From: Spongiactinospora sp. TRM90649
Lineage (GTDB): Bacteria; Actinomycetota; Actinomycetes; Streptosporangiales; Streptosporangiaceae
Assembly: GCF_029382225.1 (NCBI RefSeq)
Contig: NZ_JARLTC010000044.1
Coordinates: forward strand, 27,961-91,960
Direction: 5' to 3'
DNA: 64,000 nt
The notes below the pieces were generated by a model. The model was not told the origin of the DNA. It ran no database searches and was given only the letters and a program-made list of their open reading frames with translations. Below are positions 27,461-36,931 of this stretch, piece by piece (the first letter of the stretch is position 1; every line of letters starts with the position of its first letter). The position numbers were made by a program, and so were the translations under genes.

Positions 27461-27667
27461 CGACCCCCGCTCCGACCGGCCGAGCGCGTGTTCGTCCCGT
27501 TCGCCTGGCGGAGTGAGAGCGATATCGCCGCCCCCAACGCCCGACTCATCGCCCACGGCAGACTGGTCAGCTGGTTCACCAGCGGCAGCGAACACGGCCC
27601 GCGCTCGACCACGCGCTCTATCCTGGCCGACCCGCGAACCACCGCTACCCGCGACGCCCACCGGTGA
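27461..27667 (+). pseudogene. Remnant of a carbamoyltransferase (NodU/TobZ-type) C-terminal region
   Basis: One frame reads RVFVPFAWRSESD, then ARLIAHGRLVSWFTSGSE, HGPRSTTRSILADPR and a TGA at 27665. The GxSEHGPR and RSILADPR blocks are the hallmark of the C-terminal half of O-carbamoyltransferases in antibiotic and nodulation-factor synthesis. In intact genes the sequence between them is usually ALGH/ALGN. No start is seen and only about 60 residues remain, so it is a relic. It lies inside the biosynthesis-like region and hints that the original cluster made a carbamoylated product. Confidence 0.55.
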
Positions 27668-27830
27668 GGACCATCCCAGGCGGCCCGGCGCGAACTCGCC
27701 GCAGTGCTCGGCGTCACTGACGTCGAGCTTGGTCCTCGGCTCGCCACCCGCGCCAAAACCAACACCAACCAGAGTGAGCCCCACCCGGCAGCTCGGTCTG
27801 TCCAGCACTCCCCCCGCCGGACCTGCGGCG

Positions 27831-28412
27831 TCAGCCAGTCGCGATGCGCTGAGCGCACTCGCGGTAGATCCGAGACAGTTCAGCCTTCAGCTCTGCCCAA
27901 GGAAACGTGGCCGCGCCCGGTAGGCCAGAGGAAGGCTGCGGCAGGCGTGCCCGGTCCAGCACTATCGAGATGCCCCAGGAAGTCAACCGCTCCACGCTGA
28001 GGGAGAAGGCGGGATGACGGGCCAGCGCCACGTTCGGCCACGGCACTGCCACCAGCGGCAACTCCAAACCGATCGCCTCATTCAGTAACCCAAGGGCCAG
28101 CGTGTCGGAAATCCCGCTCGCCCACTTGTTGATCGTGTTGAACGTCGCCGGAACCACCGCCATCGCATCGGCCGGTGGCAGCACATCTGGCTCCTCCGGC
28201 CGCTTGTAGTCCTGCCGGACCGGATGGCCTGTCAGCTTCGCCAGCCTGTCGGCATCGACGAACTTCTGACCCGACAGCGTGGTGACCACGCATACCATCC
28301 AGCCCTCGGCCTGCAACGAGCTCACCAGATCCGGCAATTCGCCCGCCGGACGGCCACCACACGCGATCACATACAAAACCGGCCTTCGCAGACCCTGTTT
28401 GGCGTCGATCAT
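27831..28412 (-). CDS. HFCD-type flavoprotein
   Basis: This 193-residue protein belongs to the flavin-binding cysteine decarboxylase superfamily (CoaC/EpiD relatives): PVLYVIACGGRPAGELPDLV and the PATFNTINKWASGISDTLAL signature (family pattern PAxxNTxxK). It lacks a CoaB half, so it is a stand-alone HFCD. Family roles include oxidative decarboxylation of peptides or phosphopantothenoylcysteine. ATG 28412 has AGGAG 7 bases upstream; 28415 is the alternative. It lies near the Nudix gene on the same strand and may be part of the same pathway. Confidence 0.85.
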   Translation of the reverse strand: MIDAKQGLRRPVLYVIACGGRPAGELPDLVSSLQAEGWMVCVVTTLSGQKFVDADRLAKLTGHPVRQDYKRPEEPDVLPPADAMAVVPATFNTINKWASGISDTLALGLLNEAIGLELPLVAVPWPNVALARHPAFSLSVERLTSWGISIVLDRARLPQPSSGLPGAATFPWAELKAELSRIYRECAQRIATG

Positions 28413-28694
28413 CATCGATCTCCTGCTCACCGGAAGATAGGGCGTAGCGTCCAGTCCAAACGACGCATCCGATGTAGCGCCTGCACTCTGCGCTCGGCTA
28501 TCGGCCACTCCCTGAGGTTCTCCCCGAGTCCCTTTTCACCCCAAATAGCCGCATAGACTACGCCCATAGGGCGGCTGTCCGGAATCTCCGTGGCCTCTCA
28601 CCAACAGCGTGAGCGCCCTGTCCATGAAGTACTGGCGTTGCTCGACCCGGAATCAAGCGATTCCCGCAAGGTCCTACAAGCACATGGCTGCCCT

Positions 28695-29570
28695 TCAGAC
28701 CGCCGACTCTCTTTGAGATCTTCCCGCAAGGGCGGCACCGATTAAAATCGCCGTGAGCCCAGCGATCTGAGGAGCCGAGATCGGTTCCCCTAGCAGCACG
28801 CCTCCGAAGCCTACCGCGAATGCTGGCGACAGATAAAAGGCCAGCGCAGCACGAGACGGTCCGGCTTTGCTGATCAACGCGTAGAACAGCACCAGGGTGC
28901 CACCGGTGCAGACGACTCCCAAGATCAGCAAAGCGCCGATCACCGGAAGGCTTGGCGTATCAGTAGGCAATGCATAGAGTCCGGGGACGAGCAGCACAGC
29001 GGTTGTGACCAGCATGGAGGATGTCGCCACCCCGAGAGGTGCGGCGTGGGCGAGGCGGCGGTGAATCATGACCGCCCCGGCCGCATAACAGACCGCAGCA
29101 CCCAAGACGAGCAAACCGCCGAATAGCTCCAGGCCACCACCGCGAAGATCGACTCCGAACAGCAGGAGTAGTCCTACCAGGCCGAGCAGGATACCGAGGA
29201 TGCCCGGCCAGCCGTGAGGTCGCTCATCGACGGCGAACCGGATCGTCAGGATGGCAACGACCAGCGGTTGCGCACCAATGAGGATGCCGGCCGTTCCCGA
29301 CGAGACGTACTGCTGCCCAACAGTGAGCAGTACCAACGGGATCGTCGACTGCACAAGAACGGTCTGCAGAACTACACGGGGATGCTGGAGGAGCGGCTGC
29401 AATGCTCCGTAGCGCAGGGCCAAAGGGGTCAGCATCGCCGCAGCAGTAGCCACACGGCCCAGAACCACCACGACAGGTGACAGCTCCCGCAAGGTGATCT
29501 CAATCAGCAGATACACCGCTCCCCACAAAACCGATAACAGCAAGAGTTCGCCCCAGGCGCGGCGGGTCAT
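28695..29570 (-). CDS. EamA-family (DMT superfamily) membrane transporter
   Basis: This 291-residue protein has about ten hydrophobic helices in two repeats. It starts RRAWGELLLLSVLWGAVYLL and has a typical second EamA repeat (LFGGLLVLGAAVCYAAGAVM). The family exports metabolites and amino-acid-like compounds. ATG 29570 has only a weak ribosome site. It is separated from the TPR regulator by 34 bases on the same strand, so the regulator gene and the exporter may be co-transcribed. It could export the product of the nearby cluster. Confidence 0.88.
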   Translation of the reverse strand: MTRRAWGELLLLSVLWGAVYLLIEITLRELSPVVVVLGRVATAAAMLTPLALRYGALQPLLQHPRVVLQTVLVQSTIPLVLLTVGQQYVSSGTAGILIGAQPLVVAILTIRFAVDERPHGWPGILGILLGLVGLLLLFGVDLRGGGLELFGGLLVLGAAVCYAAGAVMIHRRLAHAAPLGVATSSMLVTTAVLLVPGLYALPTDTPSLPVIGALLILGVVCTGGTLVLFYALISKAGPSRAALAFYLSPAFAVGFGGVLLGEPISAPQIAGLTAILIGAALAGRSQRESAV

Positions 29571-29604
29571 CGCGCGGCTGCCAGCATGTGGAGAGGGTTG
29601 ATTC

Positions 29605-30966
29605 CTAGGTGAGTAGCGTTCGGCCGACCAGATCGGCGACGCACGGGGCACCATTCCATGGTCTCAGCACTACCAGCAAGTCATCAAGGCGGCGCAGGTT
29701 CCGCTGCGAGCCGGTCACCGAGGCCAGGTCAAGGGCTCGCCCAGCGACGTGGCATGCTTCTTCTATTTGACCAGCTTGGACGCGCGCATAGGCCAGGTCG
29801 ATCAAGGTTCCACCCCGCTCTCGCACGTAGCCGTCTGGAAGCAGATCGAGGCTTTCCTTCAACGCACGAATCGCCGGGCCCGACTGCCCCAGCCGCATCA
29901 GGCAGCGCCCTTTAAGCCGGGCAACGTGAACAGGCCTATCGTAGAACGCCAGGTAGGGAGGTGTAGTAGCAGCCGTCACCTGATCGGATATCGTCTCGGC
30001 CTTGGCGAGCATCTTCACTCCAGCAAGACGCTCATCACTCAAAGCGTACGCCTCGGCTGTCGCCTCACTCAGCCAGGAGCGAATCGCCGGCGACGTGGAA
30101 CGGCAGGTCATCTGGGTAGCCGTAGTCAGTAGCGTCAACGCCTCGTCGCCGTCACCAGCATGCAGGTGGATGTAGCTCATCACCCCCAGCACATAGGCGT
30201 GCATGTCACGGTCCTTGGCCTGCTCGGCCAGGTTTGCCGCAATAGTGCAATATCCTGAGGCGGCGGTGTAGTCCTGTCCGTCGATGGAGAGCCACGCGCT
30301 TAGCTGTGCGGCATCGGCGGTGGCGCGTAGCAGGTCACGATGGAGTGCGGTAGTCGAAGCCGCGCCCATCAAATTATGCAACCGGCGCAGGTGGCCGATC
30401 GCCTCCTTTTGGACGCTCTGGGCGCCGGATAGATAGTCCAGCCGCCGATAGTTTTCCGTCATAGCGGTCAGATGGTCCAACAGGCCGCGAGACAGCGACG
30501 TCCCCGAGCCCCTGGAAGACGATTCGTGCGAGGGCAAGGAGCTTGACTTTTGGCTCACCTTTGCAAGATGGTCCGAACCCATCTCGGTGCCATGTACGAC
30601 GCGGTCCTGATGATACTGATCAAGATCACTGTAGTCATGCCAATCGCTGATCAGTGCGCTGGCGCTGCACTCATACAGTTCGGCGAGTTTGCCGAGGGTT
30701 TCCACCGTCAGCGTGCCCCTGGCGTTCTCCCAGCGGGAGAAGTGCTTGTTGGTCGTTGGGCTATCCGGCCATTTTCGGTTCCAGGCGGAAGCGGCATCAT
30801 CCTGACTCCACCCGTGGGCGATGCGAAGAGCGGCCAGCATGTTCAACCGGTAGCCATGGTGAAGCTTCTCGGCTATCTCTGCCCAGGTCAGGGACTGTTT
30901 GCGAAGTTGGTGCGCGTATCGCTTGTGCGTCTTCGCACGTCCCGCTAAGTCGCTCACGATCACCAT
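29605..30966 (-). CDS. XRE-type regulator with TPR-like helical repeats
   Basis: From ATG 30966 the product is 453 residues. An N-terminal helix-turn-helix region (LTWAEIAEKLHHGYRLNMLAAL, AHGWSQDDAASAWN, FSRWENARGTLTVETLGKLAEL) precedes a long TPR-like helical domain (GYCTIAANLAEQAKDR, GDGDEALTLLTTATQM, GQIEEACHVAGRALDLAS). Such proteins in actinomycetes resemble Streptomyces signalling regulators that bind a peptide or small ligand. An open frame extends to 31281 but without coding character. It diverges from the Methyltransf_19 gene across 458 bases. Confidence 0.83.
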   Translation of the reverse strand: MVIVSDLAGRAKTHKRYAHQLRKQSLTWAEIAEKLHHGYRLNMLAALRIAHGWSQDDAASAWNRKWPDSPTTNKHFSRWENARGTLTVETLGKLAELYECSASALISDWHDYSDLDQYHQDRVVHGTEMGSDHLAKVSQKSSSLPSHESSSRGSGTSLSRGLLDHLTAMTENYRRLDYLSGAQSVQKEAIGHLRRLHNLMGAASTTALHRDLLRATADAAQLSAWLSIDGQDYTAASGYCTIAANLAEQAKDRDMHAYVLGVMSYIHLHAGDGDEALTLLTTATQMTCRSTSPAIRSWLSEATAEAYALSDERLAGVKMLAKAETISDQVTAATTPPYLAFYDRPVHVARLKGRCLMRLGQSGPAIRALKESLDLLPDGYVRERGGTLIDLAYARVQAGQIEEACHVAGRALDLASVTGSQRNLRRLDDLLVVLRPWNGAPCVADLVGRTLLT

Positions 30967-31424
30967 CCTGGCTGGATCCGCACTGTGCCGGTCAGACTTT
31001 ACATCCTTTGCACCGTCCGCCTCACCGGTGATGGGCCAGGTCAGAGAACTTTTCCCTGCCACGAGGGATAACCGATCAGTGACTCCCACGAGGCGGGGTT
31101 GTTCCCAGTGCCACAGGACGCAACATTGGGCGCGGGCGCTTCGTTCGGTCATGTCAGACCTCACGTAGGGATACGAGGGACTGGTGTGCCGGATAGGCCC
31201 CGATGCAACCGTTTGGCGGGATTGGTGCGGGTTGAATTCAGCCCACGAAACCTGGCGGGAACCACTTGCAGGACAGAACACACAATCCGGTCATGCGATT
31301 GCACGGTTGGCGTATCCACCTGAAGCGGTCCTTGTACCGGCATGGCATCGAAACAGGAAAGGCGGTCCCGTCGAGCGTCTGGCAGCGTCTCAACGGGTCC
31401 TAGATCGCTGAGAGGCAGCGACCC
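30967..31424. other. Divergent spacer between TPR regulator and Methyltransf_19 gene
   Basis: Both flanking genes start outward from this region, so it must contain two promoters. No convincing gene or strong hairpin is seen. Confidence 0.45.
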
Positions 31425-32300
31425 ATGAACGACGGTAAGCCCTTCAACACCGAACCGGCCAGCACCACCACCTCGCACCCTGATCACACCCGGGCCGCAG
31501 GCGTTAACGCCGCTCAGCCGAACGCCGCCCGGGTCTACGACTTCTTGCTCGACGGTAAGGACAACTACGCCGCCGACCGCATGGCCGCGGCGGAGTTGGA
31601 GAAGGCGAGCCCGAATGTCCGGCGAGCGGTGTGGGAGAACCGGGACTTCCTCGGCCGTGTGGTGCGCACGCTGTCCGAGGCCGGGGTCGAGCAGTTCCTG
31701 GACATCGGGTCCGGCTTGCCCACCCGGGACAACGTGCATGAGGCCGCCCAGCGGGTGAACCCGGATGCGCGGGTGGTGTATGTGGACAACGATCCGGTGG
31801 TGCTCTCGCATGGCCGAGCCTTACTGGCCGGTCCCGGTGTCGCCATGGTGGAAGGGGATCTGCGGGAGCCCGATGCGATCCTGGACAGCGCTGATGCACA
31901 CGGACTTCTGCGCCCCGATCGGCCGACCGGGCTCATCTTGGTGGCCGTCGCCCATTTCGTGGAGCGCGACGACCTTCTGTCCGAGGTCCTCGGCCGCTTC
32001 GCCGAACGGCTGGGCCGGGGCAGCGTCGTGGCGATCAGCCACGCGTGCGATGAGGACATGTCCCCTGAGGCGTCGAAGGCCGCCCGCGAGATCTACGAAG
32101 CGTCGGCGACGCCGATCTTCCCGCGCACGCGGGAGCGGGTCGCCGCGCTGCTCGCCCCGCATGTGCCCGAACTCCATCCGCCGGGTCTGGTGGATGTCGC
32201 CGAGTGGCGGCCGACTCTCGGCCCCCTCCCGCGTAAGCACGTCGCGGGAGAAGGGTTCTTCCTCGGCGGGCTCGGGACATTCGAGTGGATCAGGAGGTGA
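31425..32300 (+). CDS. SAM-dependent methyltransferase, DUF574/Methyltransf_19 family
   Basis: This 291-residue protein has the actinomycete DUF574 signature: NAARVYDFLLDGKDNYAADR, RDFLGRVVRTLSEAG, FLDIGSGLPT (SAM-binding Gly-rich loop) and VVYVDNDPVVLSHGRALL. The family is highly expanded in actinomycetes and its substrates are unknown. GAGAGGCAG precedes ATG 31425. Two short genes follow with 3-base and overlapping spacing, so a small operon is likely. Confidence 0.93.
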   Translation: MNDGKPFNTEPASTTTSHPDHTRAAGVNAAQPNAARVYDFLLDGKDNYAADRMAAAELEKASPNVRRAVWENRDFLGRVVRTLSEAGVEQFLDIGSGLPTRDNVHEAAQRVNPDARVVYVDNDPVVLSHGRALLAGPGVAMVEGDLREPDAILDSADAHGLLRPDRPTGLILVAVAHFVERDDLLSEVLGRFAERLGRGSVVAISHACDEDMSPEASKAAREIYEASATPIFPRTRERVAALLAPHVPELHPPGLVDVAEWRPTLGPLPRKHVAGEGFFLGGLGTFEWIRR

Positions 32301-32303
32301 CCG

Positions 32304-32648
32304 ATGGACTCGCTCATGTGGACCGGTTACCAGGCCGACGCCTGGCGGTTCGGTGCCCGATTGGCTCAGGAGTTGGACAAGCGGGGCATTCAGGCCGACC
32401 TGAACGGTGATCATCACCGGACGGCCGTATCCCTGTGCCACGGCCTGGTCGCCACGGTGGATGTCACTGCGGACAGCCCGCTCGTCTACTGGCCCAGCCC
32501 CAGGGCGCGCAGCAGTGGGCGACGGCTGTGCCGGATCCGCCATACCGTGGACGGCGCGGCCGGCGCGCTGGTAGCCGACTATCGGCTGCTCAACGGGCCA
32601 GACGAACCCATCCAGACGACGGGACCGGCCCATGCCACATCTTCGTGA
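32304..32648 (+). CDS. Small hypothetical protein
   Basis: No family is recognised in this 114-residue product. It opens TGYQADAWRFGARLAQELDK with a helix and then HGLVATVDVTADSPLVYW strands. A canonical AGGAGGTGA lies 4 bases before ATG 32304, so it is clearly translated. It starts 3 bases after the methyltransferase stop and overlaps the next gene by 17 bases. Confidence 0.6.
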   Translation: MDSLMWTGYQADAWRFGARLAQELDKRGIQADLNGDHHRTAVSLCHGLVATVDVTADSPLVYWPSPRARSSGRRLCRIRHTVDGAAGALVADYRLLNGPDEPIQTTGPAHATSS

Positions 32649-32997
32649 GCATGGGGCAGAGCAGAAACTGGCGCGGGACCTGCAACGGCGGGCACAGGAC
32701 CGCTGGGTGGTGCTGTGGTTGGCCTACCACCGTGTCTTCATCGCCTTCTTCTGCGGCGACTCGCCCACGGCGATCATCGTTGAAGCCGCTACTGCCGAAA
32801 GCCTGTGGCAGCTGATGCTCGTCCGTGATGCGAAGCTCTGGTCAGCTGTCATCCCCGCCCTCACGGCCCGAGGGAGCCGCAGCCATCCATCAGATGCGCT
32901 GGCTGCTGTGACCGACCAGTACCAGTCGCGTGGTTCCGGCCCCGAACGCTGCGCGCGGTCCGGGCCACGCTCCATCCCTCCCTTCTTCCCGTACTGA
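32632..32997 (+). CDS. Small hypothetical protein
   Basis: This 121-residue product is of no recognised family. The front half (EQKLARDLQRRAQDRWVVLW, then YHRVFIAFFCGDSPTAIIVE) looks like a folded alpha/beta domain. The last 25 residues are Pro- and Arg-rich and may be spurious. It overlaps the preceding frame, and the helicase gene begins 12 bases after it. It is probably the last member of the Methyltransf_19 operon. Confidence 0.5.
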   Translation: MPHLREHGAEQKLARDLQRRAQDRWVVLWLAYHRVFIAFFCGDSPTAIIVEAATAESLWQLMLVRDAKLWSAVIPALTARGSRSHPSDALAAVTDQYQSRGSGPERCARSGPRSIPPFFPY

Positions 32998-33009
32998 CCT
33001 CATAGGATC

Positions 33010-35328
33010 ATGCTCACTTTCGACGGACCTCCGTTATGGCCCCATCAGCACGAGGCGATCAATGCCGCCGTGGACACCCTGGCCACCGGTGGACGAGCCA
33101 CCGTTGTCATGCCCTGCGGAACAGGCAAGACCAGGACTGGCGCAGCGACCGCGGCGCAACTCCTGTCCGGCCGTGCAACAGCCCGCGTGCTGATCGTCGC
33201 TCCCTTCCTTGAGCTGCTGGCCCAGACGATCGCCGAATGGCGCAGGCTTGGCGACCAACTGGCGTGGGATCGGATCATCGCGTGCTGTTCTGACCCCAAC
33301 GTCACACGGAGCCAAGCGCTACACGGCAATCATGAGATCGTCACCTCCGACCCGGAGCGGCTGGCCGGCCTGGCCAGCGCACCGGGCAGGACGCTGGTCG
33401 CCGTGACGTATCACAGCCTCCACTTGATCGCCGAGGCGCACGCCCGGCATGCCGCGCCTTCATGGGACCTGATCTTGATCGATGAGGCGCATCGCAGCGT
33501 TGGCCGCGCCACCAAGCCGTGGGCCGTCATCCACGACAATGACCGCATTCCGGCCATGCGTCGTCAGTACATGACGGCCACCCCCAAGGTGTTGCTCACC
33601 AGCGGGGACGATGTGGTCAGCATGGATGACGAGAAGATCTTCGGATCTCGCGCCTACCATCTGTCGTTCGGAGAGGCCCGAAAGCGCGGGTTGCTGGCCG
33701 ACTACCGGGTGATCGCGCCCATCATCACCAATGAGCAGGTCCGTGCCGCTGCTCAGATGCCGCGACCTGCGGAGTTCTACCAAAGTGGCCGATCAGCGTT
33801 GTCGCCGGCCATGCTGGCCACGCAGATCGCGGTCCTGCGTGCGGCCCACCAGTACGACATCCGCCGTCTGATCAGCTTCCACAATCGCGTGAGCAATGCC
33901 AGGTATTTCGCCGGCACGCTGCCCTACGCGCTCGACCTGCTGAATTCTGGTGAGCGCCCACCCGGTCTGTGGGCCGGTCACGTCCACGGCACTCAGTCCC
34001 TTGCCCAACGGCGTGCCGCACTGGACCGGCTGCGCCAGGACGATAGGGACCTGGTCGTCATCTCCAACGCCCGCGTACTCGGCGAGGGCATCGACGTGCC
34101 TGCCGTTGACGCGGTGGCGTTCGTCGACTCTCGCAGTTCCCCCACCGACACCATCCAGGCCATCGGCCGCGCGCTACGTCGAGGGAGCCGCGAAGGGCCG
34201 AAGACGGCCAGCATCATCATTCCGGTGCTTCTCGCACCAGGTGAGGACCCTGAGAGCGCGCTTGCGGCATCCGCATACGCGCCGCTGTGGCAGGTCGTGC
34301 GAGCGTTGGCGACCCATGATGAGGATCTGGCCGTCCGTCTGAACGAGCAGCGTCGCGGTCTCGGCGCCGATCAGGCCGCTTCCTGCCCGCCGGGCATCCC
34401 CGAATGGCTGCACGTCACCGGCGTCCCCGTCCCAGACGGATTCGCCGCGGCCATCACCGTGCAGACGATACGTTCCGCGACCAGTTCATGGGAGGAGTAC
34501 TACGCCGCCGCCGAAGCGTACTACGCCAAGAATGGCGACCTGCTTGTCCCCGCCCTGTATAGAACAGCGAGCGGGCTTCAATTGGGGAGTTGGATTCACA
34601 CCCTCCGTCTAGCGTACAAGTCTGGCGTTCTCAGCCCTGCCCGCATCAACCTCATGGATGCCATCGGAATGATCTGGAACGCGCTCTCGGATCGGCGAGA
34701 GAAATTCTTGGCCGAGCTTCGCGCCTATCGTGCCGAAAACGGAAACCTGCGCATCCCGAAGGCATATATGACCGCTGACGGATTCCCTCTCGGTCGCGCT
34801 ACCAACACTTTGCGCACCCGCTACCAGAAAGGGAAGCTCGATGCGCAGTATATCGCCGAGTTGAAGAAGGCTGGATTCATTTTCGGTACCTGGGAGCAAT
34901 TACTTGACGACTTGGACGCCTACTACGAGACTCATGGCAACCTAAATGTTCCACAAAGGTACCGCACTCCCGCAGATCTTCCCCTGGGAAGGACGGTTGT
35001 CCACTACCGCGTACTGTACCGGCAGGGCAAACTAAGCTCTGACGAGATCGAGGTCCTTGAGAAGAAGGGCTTCATGTGGAATGTCTATGAAGCTCGCTGG
35101 TGGGAGAATTTGAAGGCGTTGCAAGCTCTTCGGCCTGCGAATGGCTTACCTACCCGATTGAACAACAAATACGTCACGAAGGATGGAGTTGCGCTTGGCT
35201 CATGGTTTCACCGCCAGCTAGAAGACGCTCGCAAAGGCAGATTGACCGCAGAGCGTAGAACGGCATTGCGCGCAGCCGGAGTCGATGTCCCCAATCCGCG
35301 TCTCGCACAGAACCTGAAGGGCAGATGA
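33010..35328 (+). CDS. DEAD/DEAH helicase with four helicase-associated repeats
   Basis: In this 772-residue SF2 helicase the N-terminal motor has the Q-like PLWPHQHEAI, Walker A CGTGKT (about 36), DEAH (about 158), motif III MTATP and motif VI QAIGRALRRG. The C-terminal third carries four helicase-associated repeats (about 493-765), recognisable by WEEYYAAAEAYYAKNGDLLV, RREKFLAELRAYRAENGNLR, WEQLLDDLDAYYETHGNLNV and RWWENLKALQAL. Repeats of this kind are expanded in actinomycete proteins and may bind nucleic acid. The 3' part is AT-richer than the motor, which hints at a different history. The start has a weak ribosome site. Confidence 0.9.
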   Translation: MLTFDGPPLWPHQHEAINAAVDTLATGGRATVVMPCGTGKTRTGAATAAQLLSGRATARVLIVAPFLELLAQTIAEWRRLGDQLAWDRIIACCSDPNVTRSQALHGNHEIVTSDPERLAGLASAPGRTLVAVTYHSLHLIAEAHARHAAPSWDLILIDEAHRSVGRATKPWAVIHDNDRIPAMRRQYMTATPKVLLTSGDDVVSMDDEKIFGSRAYHLSFGEARKRGLLADYRVIAPIITNEQVRAAAQMPRPAEFYQSGRSALSPAMLATQIAVLRAAHQYDIRRLISFHNRVSNARYFAGTLPYALDLLNSGERPPGLWAGHVHGTQSLAQRRAALDRLRQDDRDLVVISNARVLGEGIDVPAVDAVAFVDSRSSPTDTIQAIGRALRRGSREGPKTASIIIPVLLAPGEDPESALAASAYAPLWQVVRALATHDEDLAVRLNEQRRGLGADQAASCPPGIPEWLHVTGVPVPDGFAAAITVQTIRSATSSWEEYYAAAEAYYAKNGDLLVPALYRTASGLQLGSWIHTLRLAYKSGVLSPARINLMDAIGMIWNALSDRREKFLAELRAYRAENGNLRIPKAYMTADGFPLGRATNTLRTRYQKGKLDAQYIAELKKAGFIFGTWEQLLDDLDAYYETHGNLNVPQRYRTPADLPLGRTVVHYRVLYRQGKLSSDEIEVLEKKGFMWNVYEARWWENLKALQALRPANGLPTRLNNKYVTKDGVALGSWFHRQLEDARKGRLTAERRTALRAAGVDVPNPRLAQNLKGR

Positions 35329-35569
35329 AACCATGTACGGTTATCTGTGACCGGGAACACGGCGGAATCGACGACGGCGACGAACGCCGCCTGCGAGAGC
35401 GAATGAAATGCTCCGCGAGCAGGAATATTAGTGGCCTGCAGAAAGAGAGCCGGAATCGCTCGCCCTGGCCGCCGCGACCGCTTGGGCCCAGCCCCACCAG
35501 CCGCGCACCCCTGCCCGGCCCCCGCACGGGGTGCGCACCGCCACCATTCCTCTCACTAGGAAGACCTTT

Positions 35570-35755
35570 ATGGATCACATCGCCGACCGGCGCCCGCTGA
35601 CCTGCGCACACTGCGCCTGGCCCGTGTGCCGGGCCCGTACGACGGTGAACGGCGCGCCCGCCGGCCCCATGGCGGACTACGGCATTCCGATTCCCCGGCC
35701 GCCGGCGGAGGCCACCGACTACCCCCTGAGTTCTAGCCGACCGCCCCGTCGGTGA
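35570..35755 (+). CDS. Small Cys-containing protein
   Basis: From ATG 35570, after AGGAAG, a 61-residue protein has CAHCAWPVC near residue 12, a potential zinc knuckle, and a Pro-rich tail. It is not a family I know. The leader above it is rich in CpG and unremarkable. It may be a small nucleic-acid-binding or metal-binding protein. Confidence 0.4.
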   Translation: MDHIADRRPLTCAHCAWPVCRARTTVNGAPAGPMADYGIPIPRPPAEATDYPLSSSRPPRR

Positions 35756-35873
35756 AATCGGGCTGGTCCGTTCGACACCCGTCGTATCAGCCCTACCAAG
35801 AAATCCCAGGGGACGCGCTCTCCCAGCCCGCACGGACCTAACACCCCAACCGCGTCGCAGACTCGGAGGACCG

Positions 35874-36662
35874 ATGAAACTGACGGTGGGCACCTACAAC
35901 CTCGACGAGGGCGGGCTCGACGGCGGGGATGAGAGCCGGTTGCTGAACCAGCTCGACCTGCTCGCCCCGCTGGGGCTCGACCTGCTCGGAATCCAGGAGG
36001 CCAAGCGCTGGGACGCCGGGCCCAAGGACGACAATGACCGGTTACTGAATCTGGCTGCGGCCCGGCTCGGCATGTCCTACCGCGCCCTGGTGCACTCCAA
36101 CCATCACGGCTGCCACCTCGCCGTCTTCGTCCGGGAACGGTCCGGGCTGCGGGTGGTACGTGAGCATCACGACCAGGCCGTGCCATGGTGGCACGCCCTG
36201 GCCGCTGTCGAACTGGCCGTGGACGGGTGGCCCCGGCCGTTGTGGTTCCTGAACACGCATCTCGCGCCCGCCAGTCCGACAACGCGGAAGGCCGAGGCCG
36301 AAGCGTTCGATCTATTTCGAGGGCGGGACACCATCCTGGTCGGCGACTTCAACGCCGCCGCCGTGGACGAGAGCCCAGCAGACGGTCCGGGAGTTCATCC
36401 CGCGCAAGCCCGCCGCAAGAGTGATCGCGCAGCGGCGCAGGCGATCGAGGAGTCCGGGTTCCTGGATCTCGCCACGGTCTTCGGCGACCCCGCGCCCACG
36501 GTGGGCCATCGGCACGGCCCGTCCTACCGCGCGGATCGGATCTACAGCAACCTCCGGCGCGGCGCGTGGAAGAGCTACACCGTGGTCCAAGAGCGAGATA
36601 AGCCGCTGTCCGACCACCGGCCGGTGATAGGCGTGGCCGATCTGTCCACCACAGGGGAATGA
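35874..36662 (+). CDS. Endonuclease/exonuclease/phosphatase-family protein
   Basis: This 262-residue EEP member has TVGTYNLDEGGLDGG (Asn), LLGIQEAKRWD (catalytic Glu), WFLNTHLAPAS, ILVGDFNAAA (Asp-x-Asn) and LSDHRPVIGVADL (Asp-His). It shows the same architecture as the protein at 25747-26562 but low direct similarity. It is followed after 270 bases by the HAD phosphatase. Together with that gene and the methyltransferase at 37729 it echoes the hydrolase and methyltransferase content of the biosynthesis-like region. Confidence 0.88.
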   Translation: MKLTVGTYNLDEGGLDGGDESRLLNQLDLLAPLGLDLLGIQEAKRWDAGPKDDNDRLLNLAAARLGMSYRALVHSNHHGCHLAVFVRERSGLRVVREHHDQAVPWWHALAAVELAVDGWPRPLWFLNTHLAPASPTTRKAEAEAFDLFRGRDTILVGDFNAAAVDESPADGPGVHPAQARRKSDRAAAQAIEESGFLDLATVFGDPAPTVGHRHGPSYRADRIYSNLRRGAWKSYTVVQERDKPLSDHRPVIGVADLSTTGE

Positions 36663-36931
36663 CGACATCACCTCCTGCCCGGGCCGGCAACTGCGGCTCC
36701 CGTACGGATCGATCACGCCAGGGCGACCTGTCCGCTGCACCAGCGCCGCACGTGCTCAATCGCAAGGGTCCTCGGCTGATACCGCCTGCGGCACACGCAA
36801 GGGCCACGACCGCCGACCGGCGCTGGAATCTCAAGCGTGACCCACCTATTCCAAGCGGTGTCCCGGTCACATCCCAGGGCCTCGCCAATCTCCGGAACAA
36901 GCGTCCTCTTTGCTGAGGTGGTAGAGCCATC

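Noticed and set aside
36713..36919. Minus-strand frame with a possible helix-turn-helix (EIGEALGCDRDTAWNRW)
   Set aside because: No start or ribosome site is seen, and its upstream part is antisense to the HAD gene; kept only as a possible remnant.
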